Shown here one piece after another: positions 16,557 to 25,743 of a DNA stretch of 64,000 bases. The translations under genes and the position numbers were made by a program. Each line of letters opens with the position of its first letter. Within the stretch, counting starts at the first letter, position 1. Location of the stretch: the NCBI RefSeq assembly GCF_001263205.1, contig NZ_CP012333.1, forward strand, positions 6,500,501-6,564,500. Reading direction: 5' to 3'. This DNA comes from Labilithrix luteola. GTDB lineage: Bacteria > Myxococcota_A > Polyangia > Polyangiales > Polyangiaceae. The notes under the pieces are model-generated. The model searched no databases. It was given only the letters and a program-made list of their open reading frames with translations, and was not told the DNA's origin.

Positions 16557-17501
16557 TCAGTGGGCTCGTTTCGGAGGTGGAAATCCGGGTGGAAGCTTGC
16601 CGGAATGGAAAGTCGGAGGCAGTCCCGCGCCAGCCGCTCCAGGCGCGCCAGCACCTGCGCCGGCGAACGCGCTGAACATCGCGGCCAGGTCGACGACTTG
16701 GTAGTCCGGCGGCACGACGAAGCGTGCGTCGTCGAGCTTCTTCTTGTCGATCTTCGTCGCCACCATGCGTGTGGTCTCGACGTTGTTCTGATCGTAGACG
16801 ACGGCGCGGAGCGGGAAGCGATTCACGTCGCTCATGGCGGCGGCGAGGGCGAGCTCGGGCGACTCCATACCGAGGTCGGTGAGGTCGATCCACTTGATGC
16901 CCTCGGCGACGCACACGTCGGCGCGGTTCGTCTTCGAGGTGATCTTCCACTCGTCGCACTCGTAGCCGGCGATGACGTCTTTCTTGCCGGTCTTCTCGAC
17001 CTTCGGCGGCTCCGGCGGCGTGCTCGGCATGGAGGGCTTGCCGGGCTGGCTGGGCATGGAAGGCAGCTGCGGAAGGCGCTGCTCCTTCGGCTTGCTGAAG
17101 TCGATGACGATCGCCTTCTTCTGCGCGGGAAGAAGCGCGTACGCCTTCTTCTGCGGTGGATCGATGACCACGCCTGCGCCTCCGCCGAGCATCGGATTAC
17201 CAGGAGCGATGTCGGCCGGCACGTCGATGCGGACCTTCGGCGACTTCAGCCCGAAGACGAGCGTCTTCGGCGTAGCCGGTTTGCCACCTTCGTGATTCGT
17301 GAGCTGCATCGTCAGCTCGCCCTCGAAGTTGCCTCCGAGGAACGAGAGGATGCCGCCACCCGAACCCGAGCCTTGTGACGAACCGCCGTCGGCGTCGCCC
17401 TTGCTCAGGCCAGGGATCTTGTTGCACGCAGCGGTCGCTGCCCCGGCGCAGATCGCCAAGGCAACGACTGCCGAACTCGCAAACGCCCCCCCCTTGTTCA
17501 T
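16557..17501 (-). CDS. Lipoprotein with DUF4412-like domain
   Basis: A 314-residue exported protein with signal peptide and lipobox ATAAC (about Cys26). A Gly/Ser linker leads to a beta-rich domain (FEGELTMQLTNH ... VRIDVP ... VVIDPPQKKAYALLPAQKKAIVIDF), a Pro/Ser-rich insertion (LPSMPSQPGKPSMPSTPPEPP), and a second part with AGYECDEWKITSK ... ADVCVAEGIKWIDL. The arrangement resembles DUF4412/LolA-like outer-membrane-associated domains. It begins 4 bp after the pckG stop and ends 4 bp before the ferritin-like start, so the three are probably translated from one message. Confidence 0.8.
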   Translation of the reverse strand: MNKGGAFASSAVVALAICAGAATAACNKIPGLSKGDADGGSSQGSGSGGGILSFLGGNFEGELTMQLTNHEGGKPATPKTLVFGLKSPKVRIDVPADIAPGNPMLGGGAGVVIDPPQKKAYALLPAQKKAIVIDFSKPKEQRLPQLPSMPSQPGKPSMPSTPPEPPKVEKTGKKDVIAGYECDEWKITSKTNRADVCVAEGIKWIDLTDLGMESPELALAAAMSDVNRFPLRAVVYDQNNVETTRMVATKIDKKKLDDARFVVPPDYQVVDLAAMFSAFAGAGAGAPGAAGAGLPPTFHSGKLPPGFPPPKRAH

Positions 17502-17505
17502 GGCT

Positions 17506-19317
17506 TCAGCCCTGACCGCCCGTGACCGCGTCGATGCGGGCGAGGAGCAGATCGCGGTGGAGCTTGAGCGCGCGGGGCATCTGGTCGCCGAGGCTCTTGA
17601 AGAACTCGTCGTACGACTCGAGCTCGGTCTTCCACTCGCCGAGGTCGATGGCCGTCGCCTCGTCGACCTGATCGTGCGGGATGTCGAGACCCGAGAGATC
17701 GAGGTCGCCCGCCTTCGGAACCCAACCGAAGAGCGTCTCCTGGCCGCCGACGCGCAGACGCGCGCGGTCGACGACCCACTTGAGGACGCGCATGTTCTCG
17801 CCGAAGCCCGGCCAGAGGAACTTGCCGTTCTTGTCCTTACGGAACCAGTTGACCATGAACACCTTCGGCGGGTTCGTGATCGTCGACTGCATGGCGAGCC
17901 AGTGCTGGAAGTACTCGCCCATGTTGTAGCCGCAGAACGGAAGCATCGCGAACGGGTCGCGGCGAACGACGCCGACCTTGCCCGTGGCGGCAGCCGTGGT
18001 CTCCGAGCCCATCGTGGCTCCGTAGAACACGCCGTTCAGCCAGTTGAAGGCCTGCATGACGAGCGGAACGGTCGTCGCGCGGCGGCCGCCGAAGATGATG
18101 GCGCTGATCGGGACGCCCGCCGGGTCGTCGTAGAACTTCGAGAGGCAGGGGTTGTTCGTCGCGGGCGCGGTGAAGCGCGCGTTCGGGTGCGCGGCCTTCT
18201 CCGTCGACGCGGGCGTCCAGGCGTTGCCCTTCCAGTCGATGAGCTCCTGCGGAGTCGCTCCGTCCTTGCCTTCCCACCACACGTCGCCATCGGGCGTGCG
18301 CGCAACGTTCGTGAAGATCGTGTCGCGCGAGATGGTCTTCATGGCGTTGGGGTTCGAGTCGTAGCTCGTGCCCGGCGCGACGCCGAAGTAACCGAACTCG
18401 GGGTTGACCGCGTAGAGCTTGCCGTCGTCGCCGACGCGCATCCAGGCGATGTCGTCACCGACCGTCCAGATCTTCCAGCCCTTGAAGCGCTTGGGCGGAA
18501 TCATCATGGCGAAGTTCGTCTTGCCGCACGCGCTCGGGAACGCGGCCGCAACGTACGTCATCTCGCCTTCGGGGCTCTCGACGCCGAGGATGAGCATGTG
18601 CTCGGCGAGCCAACCTTCGCGCTTGCCGAGGTAGCTGCCGACGCGGAGGGCGAGGCACTTCTTGCCGAGGAGCACGTTGCCGCCGTAGCCGGAGCCGACG
18701 GACCAGATCGTGTTGTCCTGCGGGAAGTGGCAGATGAAGCGGCGCTCGGGGTTCACGTCGAGCGTGCAGTGGAGACCGCGGTTGAAGTCGTTCGACGTCG
18801 CGCCGAGCATGTCGAGGGCGACTTTGCCCATGCGCGCCATGATGCGCATGTTGAGCACGACGTAGATGCTGTCGGTGATCTCGACGCCGACCTTCGACAT
18901 CTTCGAGCCGGCGGGGCCCATGATGTACGGGACAACGTACATCGTGCGGCCCTTCATCGAGCCGTCGAAGAGCTTGCCGAGCTGCTCGTAGGCTTCCTTC
19001 GGATCCTTCCAGTTGTTGGTCGGACCAGCTTCTTCCTTCGTCGGCGTGCAGATGAACGTGAGCTGCTCGACGCGCGCGACGTCGTTCGGGTTCGAGCGGT
19101 GCAGGTAGCAGCCCGGGAGCTTCTCCTGGTTGAGCGGCTCGATGATCTTCTGCGCGACGGCCTCTTCGGTCAGCCTGTTCTTCTCCTCTTCGGAGCCGTC
19201 GCACCAGACGATGCGCTCGGGCTTCGTGAGCTGGGCCATCTCGCTGACCCACTTGAGGAGGTTCTCGTTCTTCGTAAGCGGCTTGCCGGCAGAATCGACG
19301 GGAGCAGAGACACTCAT
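17506..19317 (-). CDS. pckG: Phosphoenolpyruvate carboxykinase (GTP)
   Basis: A 603-residue GTP-type PEPCK, which converts oxaloacetate plus GTP to PEP, GDP and CO2 at the gluconeogenic branch point. The start at 19317 fits the family length (about 600); the open frame upstream is not conserved. Diagnostic features: R-loop region HRSNPNDVARVE, kinase-1 loop FPSACGKTN (residues 260-268), kinase-2 WTVGDDIAWM, and the GTP-enzyme C-terminal NWFRKDKNGKFLWPGFGENMRVL. It leads a unit with a lipoprotein and a ferritin-like gene. GTP-type enzymes occur in actinobacteria, myxobacteria and animals, not in most proteobacteria. Confidence 0.97.
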   Translation of the reverse strand: MSVSAPVDSAGKPLTKNENLLKWVSEMAQLTKPERIVWCDGSEEEKNRLTEEAVAQKIIEPLNQEKLPGCYLHRSNPNDVARVEQLTFICTPTKEEAGPTNNWKDPKEAYEQLGKLFDGSMKGRTMYVVPYIMGPAGSKMSKVGVEITDSIYVVLNMRIMARMGKVALDMLGATSNDFNRGLHCTLDVNPERRFICHFPQDNTIWSVGSGYGGNVLLGKKCLALRVGSYLGKREGWLAEHMLILGVESPEGEMTYVAAAFPSACGKTNFAMMIPPKRFKGWKIWTVGDDIAWMRVGDDGKLYAVNPEFGYFGVAPGTSYDSNPNAMKTISRDTIFTNVARTPDGDVWWEGKDGATPQELIDWKGNAWTPASTEKAAHPNARFTAPATNNPCLSKFYDDPAGVPISAIIFGGRRATTVPLVMQAFNWLNGVFYGATMGSETTAAATGKVGVVRRDPFAMLPFCGYNMGEYFQHWLAMQSTITNPPKVFMVNWFRKDKNGKFLWPGFGENMRVLKWVVDRARLRVGGQETLFGWVPKAGDLDLSGLDIPHDQVDEATAIDLGEWKTELESYDEFFKSLGDQMPRALKLHRDLLLARIDAVTGGQG

Positions 19318-19536
19318 GAGGCCCCATTTACCGCAGGTTCTTGTGCAGCGCACCCCTAAAGCCCGAGCGTGACTCAGGCCTGCGTGTCGCGTTTTTCTCG
19401 AGATTGTCCGGCGCGAATTCGAGTGCGCATGGAAGAAGTCTTTCTGCACGGCGTGCGATCGCGACGACTGCAGAGCTGCTTTTCTACGAATACGCTGCCG
19501 CACGTACATCGGGCCGAGAACGACCTACGTTGATCG

Positions 19537-20475
19537 GTGCCGTCGATGTTGGTCGGCTCCGTTCGCGCCGCCTGGCGCGCGCTTCCCGTGTTTGGTGTCA
19601 TTTTCGTGACTGGCGCGCTCGTGCCTGGTTGTGGCGGCCAGTCCGACGACGCAGATCTCGACGCGCACGAGCGATGCGGTGATGCGATCTTCTCTCGGTC
19701 CGCGACGGTGAAGGTGATGACCCTGAACCTCCGCCACGACGAGGATCAGTGGCGTCGCAGGTTCGAGCTCGTGGCGGACGAGATCGCGCGGCTCGAGCCG
19801 GACATCATCGGTCTGCAAGAGGTCGAGATCGACGTCCAACAGGCGCCCGCCTTGAACGAGCTCGTCGCGTCACGCGGAAAGCGCCGCTACCAGATCTACC
19901 AAGAGACGAAGCCCGCCGGCGGTGAGGGCGTGGCGATCATGACGCGCTTTCCGATCCTCTGGCACGATCACCTTCCCATGCGCGACAACCGAGTGAGCGT
20001 GTTCGTGCGCGTCCGTCATCCTTCGGGCAGCGACATCGACGTCGTCGACACCCATCTCAGTGTCGGCACGGAGTCGACCGTCATGAGTGCGCGGGTCGAG
20101 CAAGCGCTCGACACCGTGCGACTCGCGAATCGCAATCTCGCGTGCAACCCGACGTTCTTCACCGGCGATCTCAACTCGGGCGAGCGTGAGCTTCCCCTCG
20201 AACGATTGAAGGAAGCCGGCTTCGTCGATTCGTACGCCTTCCTCCACGGCTCACCGACGCCTCTGGACGGTAACACGTCCGACCTCGTCCTCGCCGACGG
20301 CGCCTTCGAACAGCATCCTCAGGAGCGCATCGACTTCGTTCTCTCGCGCGGTGCCGGCCAGTGCTCGGTCTCCCCCGTGAAGTCGGAGGTCTGTTTTCGC
20401 AACCACGACGACAAGGGCTTCTATCCCTCCGATCACTTCGGCGTGATGACGACCTTCGCGGTGCGCCTCCGATGA
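19537..20475 (+). CDS. Endonuclease/exonuclease/phosphatase (EEP) family lipoprotein
   Basis: A 312-residue exported protein (signal peptide, lipobox VPGCGG). The EEP fold motifs run in order: MTLNLRHD, DIIGLQEVEID, GGEGVAIMTRF, VVDTHLSV, TFFTGDLNSGE, ERIDFVLS and SDHFGVMT, giving the Asn, Glu, Asp-x-His, Asp-x-Asn and Asp-His catalytic set. EEP members act on nucleic acids, inositol phosphates or phospholipids; a membrane-anchored, exported form favours a phosphodiesterase or lipid/sugar phosphatase over DNA repair. The substrate is not predictable. Its stop abuts the convergent AraC gene. Confidence 0.9.
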   Translation: MPSMLVGSVRAAWRALPVFGVIFVTGALVPGCGGQSDDADLDAHERCGDAIFSRSATVKVMTLNLRHDEDQWRRRFELVADEIARLEPDIIGLQEVEIDVQQAPALNELVASRGKRRYQIYQETKPAGGEGVAIMTRFPILWHDHLPMRDNRVSVFVRVRHPSGSDIDVVDTHLSVGTESTVMSARVEQALDTVRLANRNLACNPTFFTGDLNSGERELPLERLKEAGFVDSYAFLHGSPTPLDGNTSDLVLADGAFEQHPQERIDFVLSRGAGQCSVSPVKSEVCFRNHDDKGFYPSDHFGVMTTFAVRLR

Positions 20476-20476
20476 T

Positions 20477-21298
20477 TCAGGTAGGGCAAACGTCGCGCAA
20501 TGCGTGCAACGGTGCGGGCAATGGCAGGTTGCCGCGCGCGAAGTTCGTGGGCGACACGCCGAGCAGGGCGCGGAACTCGGCATTCAAATGCGCCTGATCG
20601 TAGAAGCCCGTATCTGCGGCCAGCCGTGCCCAGCCGACGCGGCCTACGCGTGAGACGGCACGACGGATGCGGGCGATGCGTGCCATGCGTTTGGGCGAGA
20701 CACCGATCTCGTCGCTGAAGAACTGTCGCAAGCGGCGCTCACTCACGCCGAGGCGAGATGCGAGATCGTTCACGGACGAGGGATCGTCGCAGTCGAGCGC
20801 CTCGAGGGCACGATGCGCGAGCTGCATGCCGTGCGTGGCAGCCTGCACGTCGCGCGAGGTCTCGAGCCTCTCGAGAAGCACGCTCTCGAGCACGCGAACG
20901 GCGGCATCTTCGTTGCGGCCGGCCACGTGGAGTGCCTCTCGAAGACGCGTTGCTCGGTTACCCCAGAGGTCGTCGACCGAAACCATCCGATTCGCGAGAT
21001 CGCTCGCGACCACGCCGAGCAAGGTTCGCGCCGCCCCAGGGCGAAACGACAAGCGCGCATAGAAGGGAATGCTCGAAGACCGCTTGTACGAAGCTCGGTC
21101 GTTCGGGCCTACCGCGACCAGTTTGACGGCTTCGTCGTCGACGCACATGACGAGCGAGGAGTTTCCGTTCGGCAGTCGCGTGAACGTTCGCTCCGGCATC
21201 GACCCGACGGACATGACCGTCACGGACGTCACCCAAGGCCGGAGCCGTCCCGACGGAAGGAGCGTTTTGGAAGAGCCGTTCGTCATGGCGAGCTGCAT
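20477..21298 (-). CDS. AraC-family transcriptional regulator
   Basis: A 273-residue regulator; the start at 21298 gives the usual length, a frame opening at 21394 adds an unlikely tail. The C-terminal half carries the AraC double HTH: SVNDLASRLGVSERRLRQFFSDEIGVSPKRMARIARIRRAVSRV and GWARLAADTGFYDQAHLNAEFRALLGVSPTNF. The N-terminal region (about 1-150) is a beta-rich sensor-like domain, resembling the DUF6597 type. It is divergent from the NmrA-type oxidoreductase gene at 21454 across a 155-bp gap, a common regulator/target layout. Confidence 0.9.
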   Translation of the reverse strand: MQLAMTNGSSKTLLPSGRLRPWVTSVTVMSVGSMPERTFTRLPNGNSSLVMCVDDEAVKLVAVGPNDRASYKRSSSIPFYARLSFRPGAARTLLGVVASDLANRMVSVDDLWGNRATRLREALHVAGRNEDAAVRVLESVLLERLETSRDVQAATHGMQLAHRALEALDCDDPSSVNDLASRLGVSERRLRQFFSDEIGVSPKRMARIARIRRAVSRVGRVGWARLAADTGFYDQAHLNAEFRALLGVSPTNFARGNLPLPAPLHALRDVCPT

Positions 21299-21453
21299 AT
21301 CGAGTCTACCGCGGAACGCGTGCGCGTCGTTGTCTTCGATGCTTCCAGCGAATGAACCGTCGCGCCGTCGTTCTGCCGAAATCTCCAAGACCACGTCGCT
21401 CGCTCGACGCAGAGTGCACGTGCGATTCGAACGTCGCGCGAAAGGATGTCGTC

Positions 21454-22326
21454 ATGATTCTCGTCACGGGAGCCACGGGTACGATCGGTCGTTTGCTGCT
21501 CGCCGAGCTTCGCGGAAAGGCCGAGGTGCGTGCGATGACGCGCGATCCCGAGAAGGCGCGCGCCGCGCTCGGGGCGCTCGGCGAGACCATCGAGCTCGTA
21601 CGCGGTGATTACGACGACGCGCGCACGCTGACCTCGGCGTTGGAAGGCGCCTCGTCCCTCTTCCTGCTGGCCGCGCCGGGGCCCACCGTCTCGGATCACG
21701 ATCGCGCGATGATGAACGCCGTCGCTGCCGCAGGCGCGAAGCGCTCGCTGACGAAGGTCGTGAAGCTCTCCGCGCTCGGCGCCGACGCATCTCCGCTGCT
21801 TCGTGCGGGGGCGTGGCATCAGCCGGGCGAGCGTGCGGTTCGCGAGTCGGGCCTTGCCTGGACGATCCTCAGGCCGGGCGGCTTCGCATCGAATGCACTC
21901 GGATGGGCTGCGTCGCTGCGCTCGGGCACCGAGATCGAGGTCGCCACGAGCGATGGGCGGCATGGCGTGATCGACCCGCGTGACGTCGCGGCGGTGGCGG
22001 CGCGTGCGCTTCTCTCGAACGAGCTCGATGGGCGCGGCTTCACCCTCACCGGGCCCGAGGCCATCAGCACGCCCGATCAGCTCGCGATCCTCGGCGAAGC
22101 CCTCGGACGTCCGGTGGTCATGAAGCTCGTCACGCCCGATCATGCCGCCGACAAGATGGCAAGCTTCGGTGTTCCTGCGCCGTTCGTCGAAGCGGTGCGC
22201 GAGGGACATGGTTTCGTGCGTTCGGGCCGCGCTGCGGAGCTCACGGGCAGCGTCGCAGAGATTCTCGGTCGACCCGCGCGCTCGTTCCGCACGTGGGTGA
22301 ACGATCATCTGGCCGCGTTCGGTTGA
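21454..22326 (+). CDS. NmrA-like NAD(P)H-binding protein
   Basis: A 290-residue atypical SDR. ATG at 21454 follows AAAGGAT; the frame opens further upstream without support. The Rossmann motif TGATGTIG (5-12) is at the extreme N-terminus and MTRDPEKA follows, with WTILRPGGFASNAL in the usual NmrA/NAD(P)-H-binding position. Such proteins are quinone reductases or redox sensors, often with AraC or LysR regulators nearby. The divergent AraC regulator is the likely controller. Confidence 0.9.
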   Translation: MILVTGATGTIGRLLLAELRGKAEVRAMTRDPEKARAALGALGETIELVRGDYDDARTLTSALEGASSLFLLAAPGPTVSDHDRAMMNAVAAAGAKRSLTKVVKLSALGADASPLLRAGAWHQPGERAVRESGLAWTILRPGGFASNALGWAASLRSGTEIEVATSDGRHGVIDPRDVAAVAARALLSNELDGRGFTLTGPEAISTPDQLAILGEALGRPVVMKLVTPDHAADKMASFGVPAPFVEAVREGHGFVRSGRAAELTGSVAEILGRPARSFRTWVNDHLAAFG

Positions 22327-22374
22327 GCAAGCGAACGCATGCGGCGCGCGCCGGGCCGGCGTATGGTCAGGCGC

Positions 22375-23067
22375 ATGAAGACCATCCTCCTCGAGGGCCC
22401 GGGCAAGAACTCGCTGTCGACGTTGCTCATGGAGCACGCGCTCGAGGAGGTCAGGGGCGCGGGCACCGAGCCCATTCTGCTCACGGGCGCGGGTGATGCG
22501 TTCTCGGCCGGGCTCAACCTCAAAGAAGTGGCCGAGCTCGACGTCGACGGGCTCCGCTGTTTCCTCGGCGTGCTCGAAAGGCTGGTGACCGCGCTCTACG
22601 AGCACCCTGGGCCGACGGTCGCGTGGGTCAACGGTCATGCGATCGCTGGCGGTTGCGTGCTTGCGCTCTGCTGTGACGCGCGGGTCATGACGTCACGCGA
22701 CGGCACGCGCATCGGTCTCAACGAGGTGGCCATCGGCCTTCGCTTTCCGCCTCGCACCTTCACCGCCGTCAGCCGCGCCCTGGCGGGGCCCTCGCTGGCG
22801 CGGATCATCCTCGAGGCGGGCCTGTACCCTGCGCAGACGGCCAAAGAGCTCGGGATGGTCGACACGCTCGGGGAGGAGGCTGAGGCGCGAGCTTGGCTCG
22901 AGCGGCTCGCAGCTCACCCGCGCGATGCGTATGCCGCGGCCAAGGTCGCGGTGCGCGGCAAGCTCGACGTGCCTGCCGAAGAGGAAAAGCGCTTCTTCGA
23001 GGAGATGGTGCCGTACTGGGCTGCGCCCGAGCTGAAGGCGCGGCTGAAGGCCCTCCTCAAGCGGTAA
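22375..23067 (+). CDS. Enoyl-CoA hydratase/isomerase (crotonase) family protein
   Basis: A 230-residue crotonase, shorter than the usual 255-260. The oxyanion-hole blocks are present as GAGDAFSAGLNLKE (about 40-53) and NGHAIAGGCVLALCCDARV (about 86-104), and IGLNEVAIGLRFP carries the family's catalytic-side Glu. The second typical catalytic Glu is not clearly identifiable, so the exact reaction (hydration, isomerisation or hydrolysis) is open. Start ATG at 22375 is 48 bp after the NmrA-like gene on the same strand, and the two may be co-transcribed. Confidence 0.9.
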   Translation: MKTILLEGPGKNSLSTLLMEHALEEVRGAGTEPILLTGAGDAFSAGLNLKEVAELDVDGLRCFLGVLERLVTALYEHPGPTVAWVNGHAIAGGCVLALCCDARVMTSRDGTRIGLNEVAIGLRFPPRTFTAVSRALAGPSLARIILEAGLYPAQTAKELGMVDTLGEEAEARAWLERLAAHPRDAYAAAKVAVRGKLDVPAEEEKRFFEEMVPYWAAPELKARLKALLKR

Positions 23068-23143
23068 GTGGTCGCAAAGACACTCCGCGCCACGCGAATC
23101 GAATAGCGTTGGGCTTCGTTTCGTCCAACACTTGCGGTTGTCC

Positions 23144-23947
23144 ATGGCGTTCTTCTCTTCGGTGCCCGGCGCGCGTCTTTCGAACGCGGTGGCCTCGCTC
23201 GCTCTCGTCTTTCTCGTCGGCGCGGGCGCGTGCCTGGCGGGCTGCTCCTCATCGAGCGCCAGTGCTGCGCAAGGGCCCTCCCACCCCGTCGCTGCCGCGC
23301 CGCCACCGAAGGACGACGGCAAGCCCGCGCAAGGTGGTGTCGGTGGAGACAGTCACTCCGCGGCGCTCGAGCAGCTGAAGGTCTCGCCGATCAACACGAA
23401 GAACGACAAGCAGAACAGCGTTCTCGTGCCACTGCCCGATGCCGAGCATTGGACGCGCGTGAAGTTCCTCACGGTGCCGAGCCTCGTCGGCTTCCGTTAT
23501 GGCAAGGAGCACCACGCCATCGTCGCGGGCTTCATCACGCACGTCGACGACAACCAAATCGAGGGGGCTTGCAACAAGAGCTTCGAGTCATGGGCCATGC
23601 CCTGGGTCGAGGCCTTCGAAGTCGAGCTCAAACACGACCCGCCGACCGCCTTCTCGTGGGCGCCGCCCATCCCGAAGTCGGCGCCGGGACAGGCCGTTCC
23701 GAAGAAGATCGCCATCGTCGACGTCGACCCCCTCCTTGCGAAGACGGCCACCGTGCTCTCGCGCGAGTCTTACGCCGCCGCCTGGGCCGCGTATCCCGCA
23801 TGGGAAAAGGCGTGCCTCATCGTCGGAGTCGCCGTTCCCACGCGTGACGACGAGGCGCGTGCGCGTGCCGTGCGCGATCGCTTCGTGAGCGACGTTTTCC
23901 CGAAGATCGTCGCGACGAGTCCTGCCGAGCCCAAAGAGCGGTACTGA
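23144..23947 (+). CDS. Lipoprotein of unknown function
   Basis: A 267-residue exported protein (ATG 23144; signal peptide ending CLAGC, about Cys34, then a Ser/Ala/Pro linker). The body, about 190 residues, has no membrane segment. Segments such as HWTRVKFLTVPSLVGFRYGKEHHAIVAGFITHVDDNQIEGACNKSFESWAMPWVEAFEVEL and ACLIVGVAVPTRDDEARARAVRDRFVSDVFPKI look like a compact alpha/beta domain that I do not recognise. It stands alone between a crotonase and a transporter gene. Confidence 0.8.
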   Translation: MAFFSSVPGARLSNAVASLALVFLVGAGACLAGCSSSSASAAQGPSHPVAAAPPPKDDGKPAQGGVGGDSHSAALEQLKVSPINTKNDKQNSVLVPLPDAEHWTRVKFLTVPSLVGFRYGKEHHAIVAGFITHVDDNQIEGACNKSFESWAMPWVEAFEVELKHDPPTAFSWAPPIPKSAPGQAVPKKIAIVDVDPLLAKTATVLSRESYAAAWAAYPAWEKACLIVGVAVPTRDDEARARAVRDRFVSDVFPKIVATSPAEPKERY

Positions 23948-24036
23948 GCACGGGCGCGACGAGCGCGCAGCGTTTCCGGGGACGGTCGAACGGAGCGTTT
24001 GACGGAAACGATCTCCTGCCCCAGTGTGCGCGCCGA

Positions 24037-24924
24037 ATGACGGAGGAACGGGTCGGTCGAAACGACGTCTTGCTCGTGATCGTGGCGTCGCTCGCCTTCG
24101 CGACGAGCGGTCCCCTCGGCAAGATCGCCACGTCCATTCCCGCCGTCACCGTCGCGGCTGTACGAACGGGCCTCGCTGCGCTCGCCGTCGGCCTCCTCGC
24201 CCCGCGCGCGCTCGTTACGAGCCTCCGTGCACTCTCCAATCGTCATCGCGTGGCCGTGGTTCTGGCTGGCGGACTTCTTGCGGCTCATTTCGTACTCTTT
24301 CTCGGCGGCCTCGGAGCAACCTCGCTTCCGGCGGCCGTCGCGCTCGTCTCGCTCGAGCCGCTTGCCGTCGTCGTCGCCGCGTTCCTCGCCTTCGGACTTC
24401 GGCCGACGAGGCTCGAGATCGTCGGCATCGTTCTCGCGACCGCCGGCGCCCTTGTCGTCGCGTCCGGTGCGGGGGCAGGGGAGCACCGACTCGCCGGCGA
24501 TCTGATGGTGCTCGGCGCGGTCGTTCTCTACGGTATCTACGTGGCGGCGGCACGCGGCCTTCGCGATGCGATGCCCGCGTTGCCGTATGCGGCGGTCGTC
24601 TATGCGTCGTCGACCGTGCTGCTCCTGCCGCTTTCGCTCGCCGTGGGCCTGCAGGCGACACCCACGCCGCCGACGACGGGCGCGTTCCTATCGGTGCTGG
24701 GGCTGGCGCTCATTCCCACGCTGGTCGGTCACTCGCTCGTGCAGAGTGCCGCGCGCCATGCGCCGCCGGCGCTCGTGGCCCTCGTCTCACCAGGCGAGAC
24801 GGTGGGGTCGCTCGCCATCGGCGCCATTGCGATGGGTGCGCTTCCGAGCCCTCGTGAAGGGGCGGGCGCCGCGCTCGTTCTCCTTGGCGCGACGATCGCC
24901 GTGCTCAGTCGACGACCGCGATGA
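24037..24924 (+). CDS. EamA/DMT-family transporter
   Basis: A 295-residue membrane protein with about ten predicted helices in two EamA repeats (the repeats start near residues 10 and 155, each opening with a hydrophobic helix followed by a short loop). Typical family segments include ATSGPLGKIATSIPAVTVAAVRTGLAAL and LPAAVALVSLEPLAVVVAAFLAFG in repeat one and ALIPTLVGHSLVQSAARHAPPALVALVSPGETVGS in repeat two. DMT proteins export metabolites such as amino acids; the substrate is unknown. Its end overlaps the convergent exonuclease gene by 20 bp. Confidence 0.92.
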   Translation: MTEERVGRNDVLLVIVASLAFATSGPLGKIATSIPAVTVAAVRTGLAALAVGLLAPRALVTSLRALSNRHRVAVVLAGGLLAAHFVLFLGGLGATSLPAAVALVSLEPLAVVVAAFLAFGLRPTRLEIVGIVLATAGALVVASGAGAGEHRLAGDLMVLGAVVLYGIYVAAARGLRDAMPALPYAAVVYASSTVLLLPLSLAVGLQATPTPPTTGAFLSVLGLALIPTLVGHSLVQSAARHAPPALVALVSPGETVGSLAIGAIAMGALPSPREGAGAALVLLGATIAVLSRRPR

Positions 24925-25681
24925 CCGGCGCGTGATCCGAGGGCACGGCCCCGGCGGCGCTCTTCTTGCGGTACTCGCGATCGACGTAGACGTCTTTGAC
25001 GCGCGATGCGACGGCCGGCGTGGCGAAGAGCAGGTCGATACGCATGCCGAGGTTCTTGTGGAAGTTCCCGGCGCGATAATCCCACCACGAGTAGCTCACC
25101 GTGTCGGGGTACTTCGAGCGATAGAGATCGACGAGGCCCGCCGACCGAATGCGCGAGATGAGCGCGCGCTCTTCGTCGGTGTGGAAGATGGTGCCTTTGA
25201 AGTTCACGCCGCCGTACGAGTCGATGTCCTGGTAGCAGACGTTGAAGTCGCCGCCGAGGACGAGCGGCGCATCCTTGTCCGCCCGCGACTCGACGTGCTC
25301 GGCGAGGGCCGTGAGCCAGCGCAGCTTCATCGGGTAATCGGTGTGTGTCACGTGCTTGCCGTTCGGCACGTAGATGCTCGCGACCTCGATCCCGGCAACC
25401 TTGGCCGAGACGAAGCGTGCGCCCGACTCACCCACGCCAGGCAGCTCGCGCGTGACGATCTCGGGGCGCTCGCGGCCCAGCACCGCCACGCCGTTCCAAC
25501 TCTGCTGACCGACCAGTACCGCGTGGTAACCGGCCGCGCGGATCTCGAGGTGAGGGAACTCGGCCTCGACGATCTTCAGCTCTTGCAAGCAGACGACGTC
25601 CGGCTTTCGCTCAGCCAGCCATTCCGTCAAGCGCTGCGAACGAGCGCGGATGCCGTTGACGTTCCAGGTCGCGAGAAGCAC
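24905..25681 (-). CDS. xth: Exodeoxyribonuclease III
   Basis: A 258-residue enzyme of the Xth/ExoIII AP-endonuclease group (E. coli Xth 268), cutting DNA 5' of abasic sites and degrading 3' ends. The start is GTG at 25681 (VLLATWNVNGIRAR); GTG at 25723 would add 14 residues. The catalytic set is complete: NVNGIR, PDVVCLQELK, YVPNGK, LGGDFNVCYQDID, MRIDLLFAT and SDHAPVIAVVD. It follows the antiporter gene on the minus strand with about 60 bp between. Confidence 0.95.
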   Translation of the reverse strand: MLLATWNVNGIRARSQRLTEWLAERKPDVVCLQELKIVEAEFPHLEIRAAGYHAVLVGQQSWNGVAVLGRERPEIVTRELPGVGESGARFVSAKVAGIEVASIYVPNGKHVTHTDYPMKLRWLTALAEHVESRADKDAPLVLGGDFNVCYQDIDSYGGVNFKGTIFHTDEERALISRIRSAGLVDLYRSKYPDTVSYSWWDYRAGNFHKNLGMRIDLLFATPAVASRVKDVYVDREYRKKSAAGAVPSDHAPVIAVVD

Positions 25682-25743
25682 GCCGGCGGTGTAGCGGGTT
25701 TGGAGCGCCGCGTCACCTGTCACCTAGCTCACCTAGCTCACGC

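Noticed and set aside
17299..19359. Long open frame antisense to pckG (about 690 codons), and similar frames such as 32115-34523 and 24566-26287
   Set aside because: Products are low-complexity Arg/Asp/Val-rich with no recognisable domain, while the opposite strand encodes clear families. High third-position GC removes stop codons from antisense frames.
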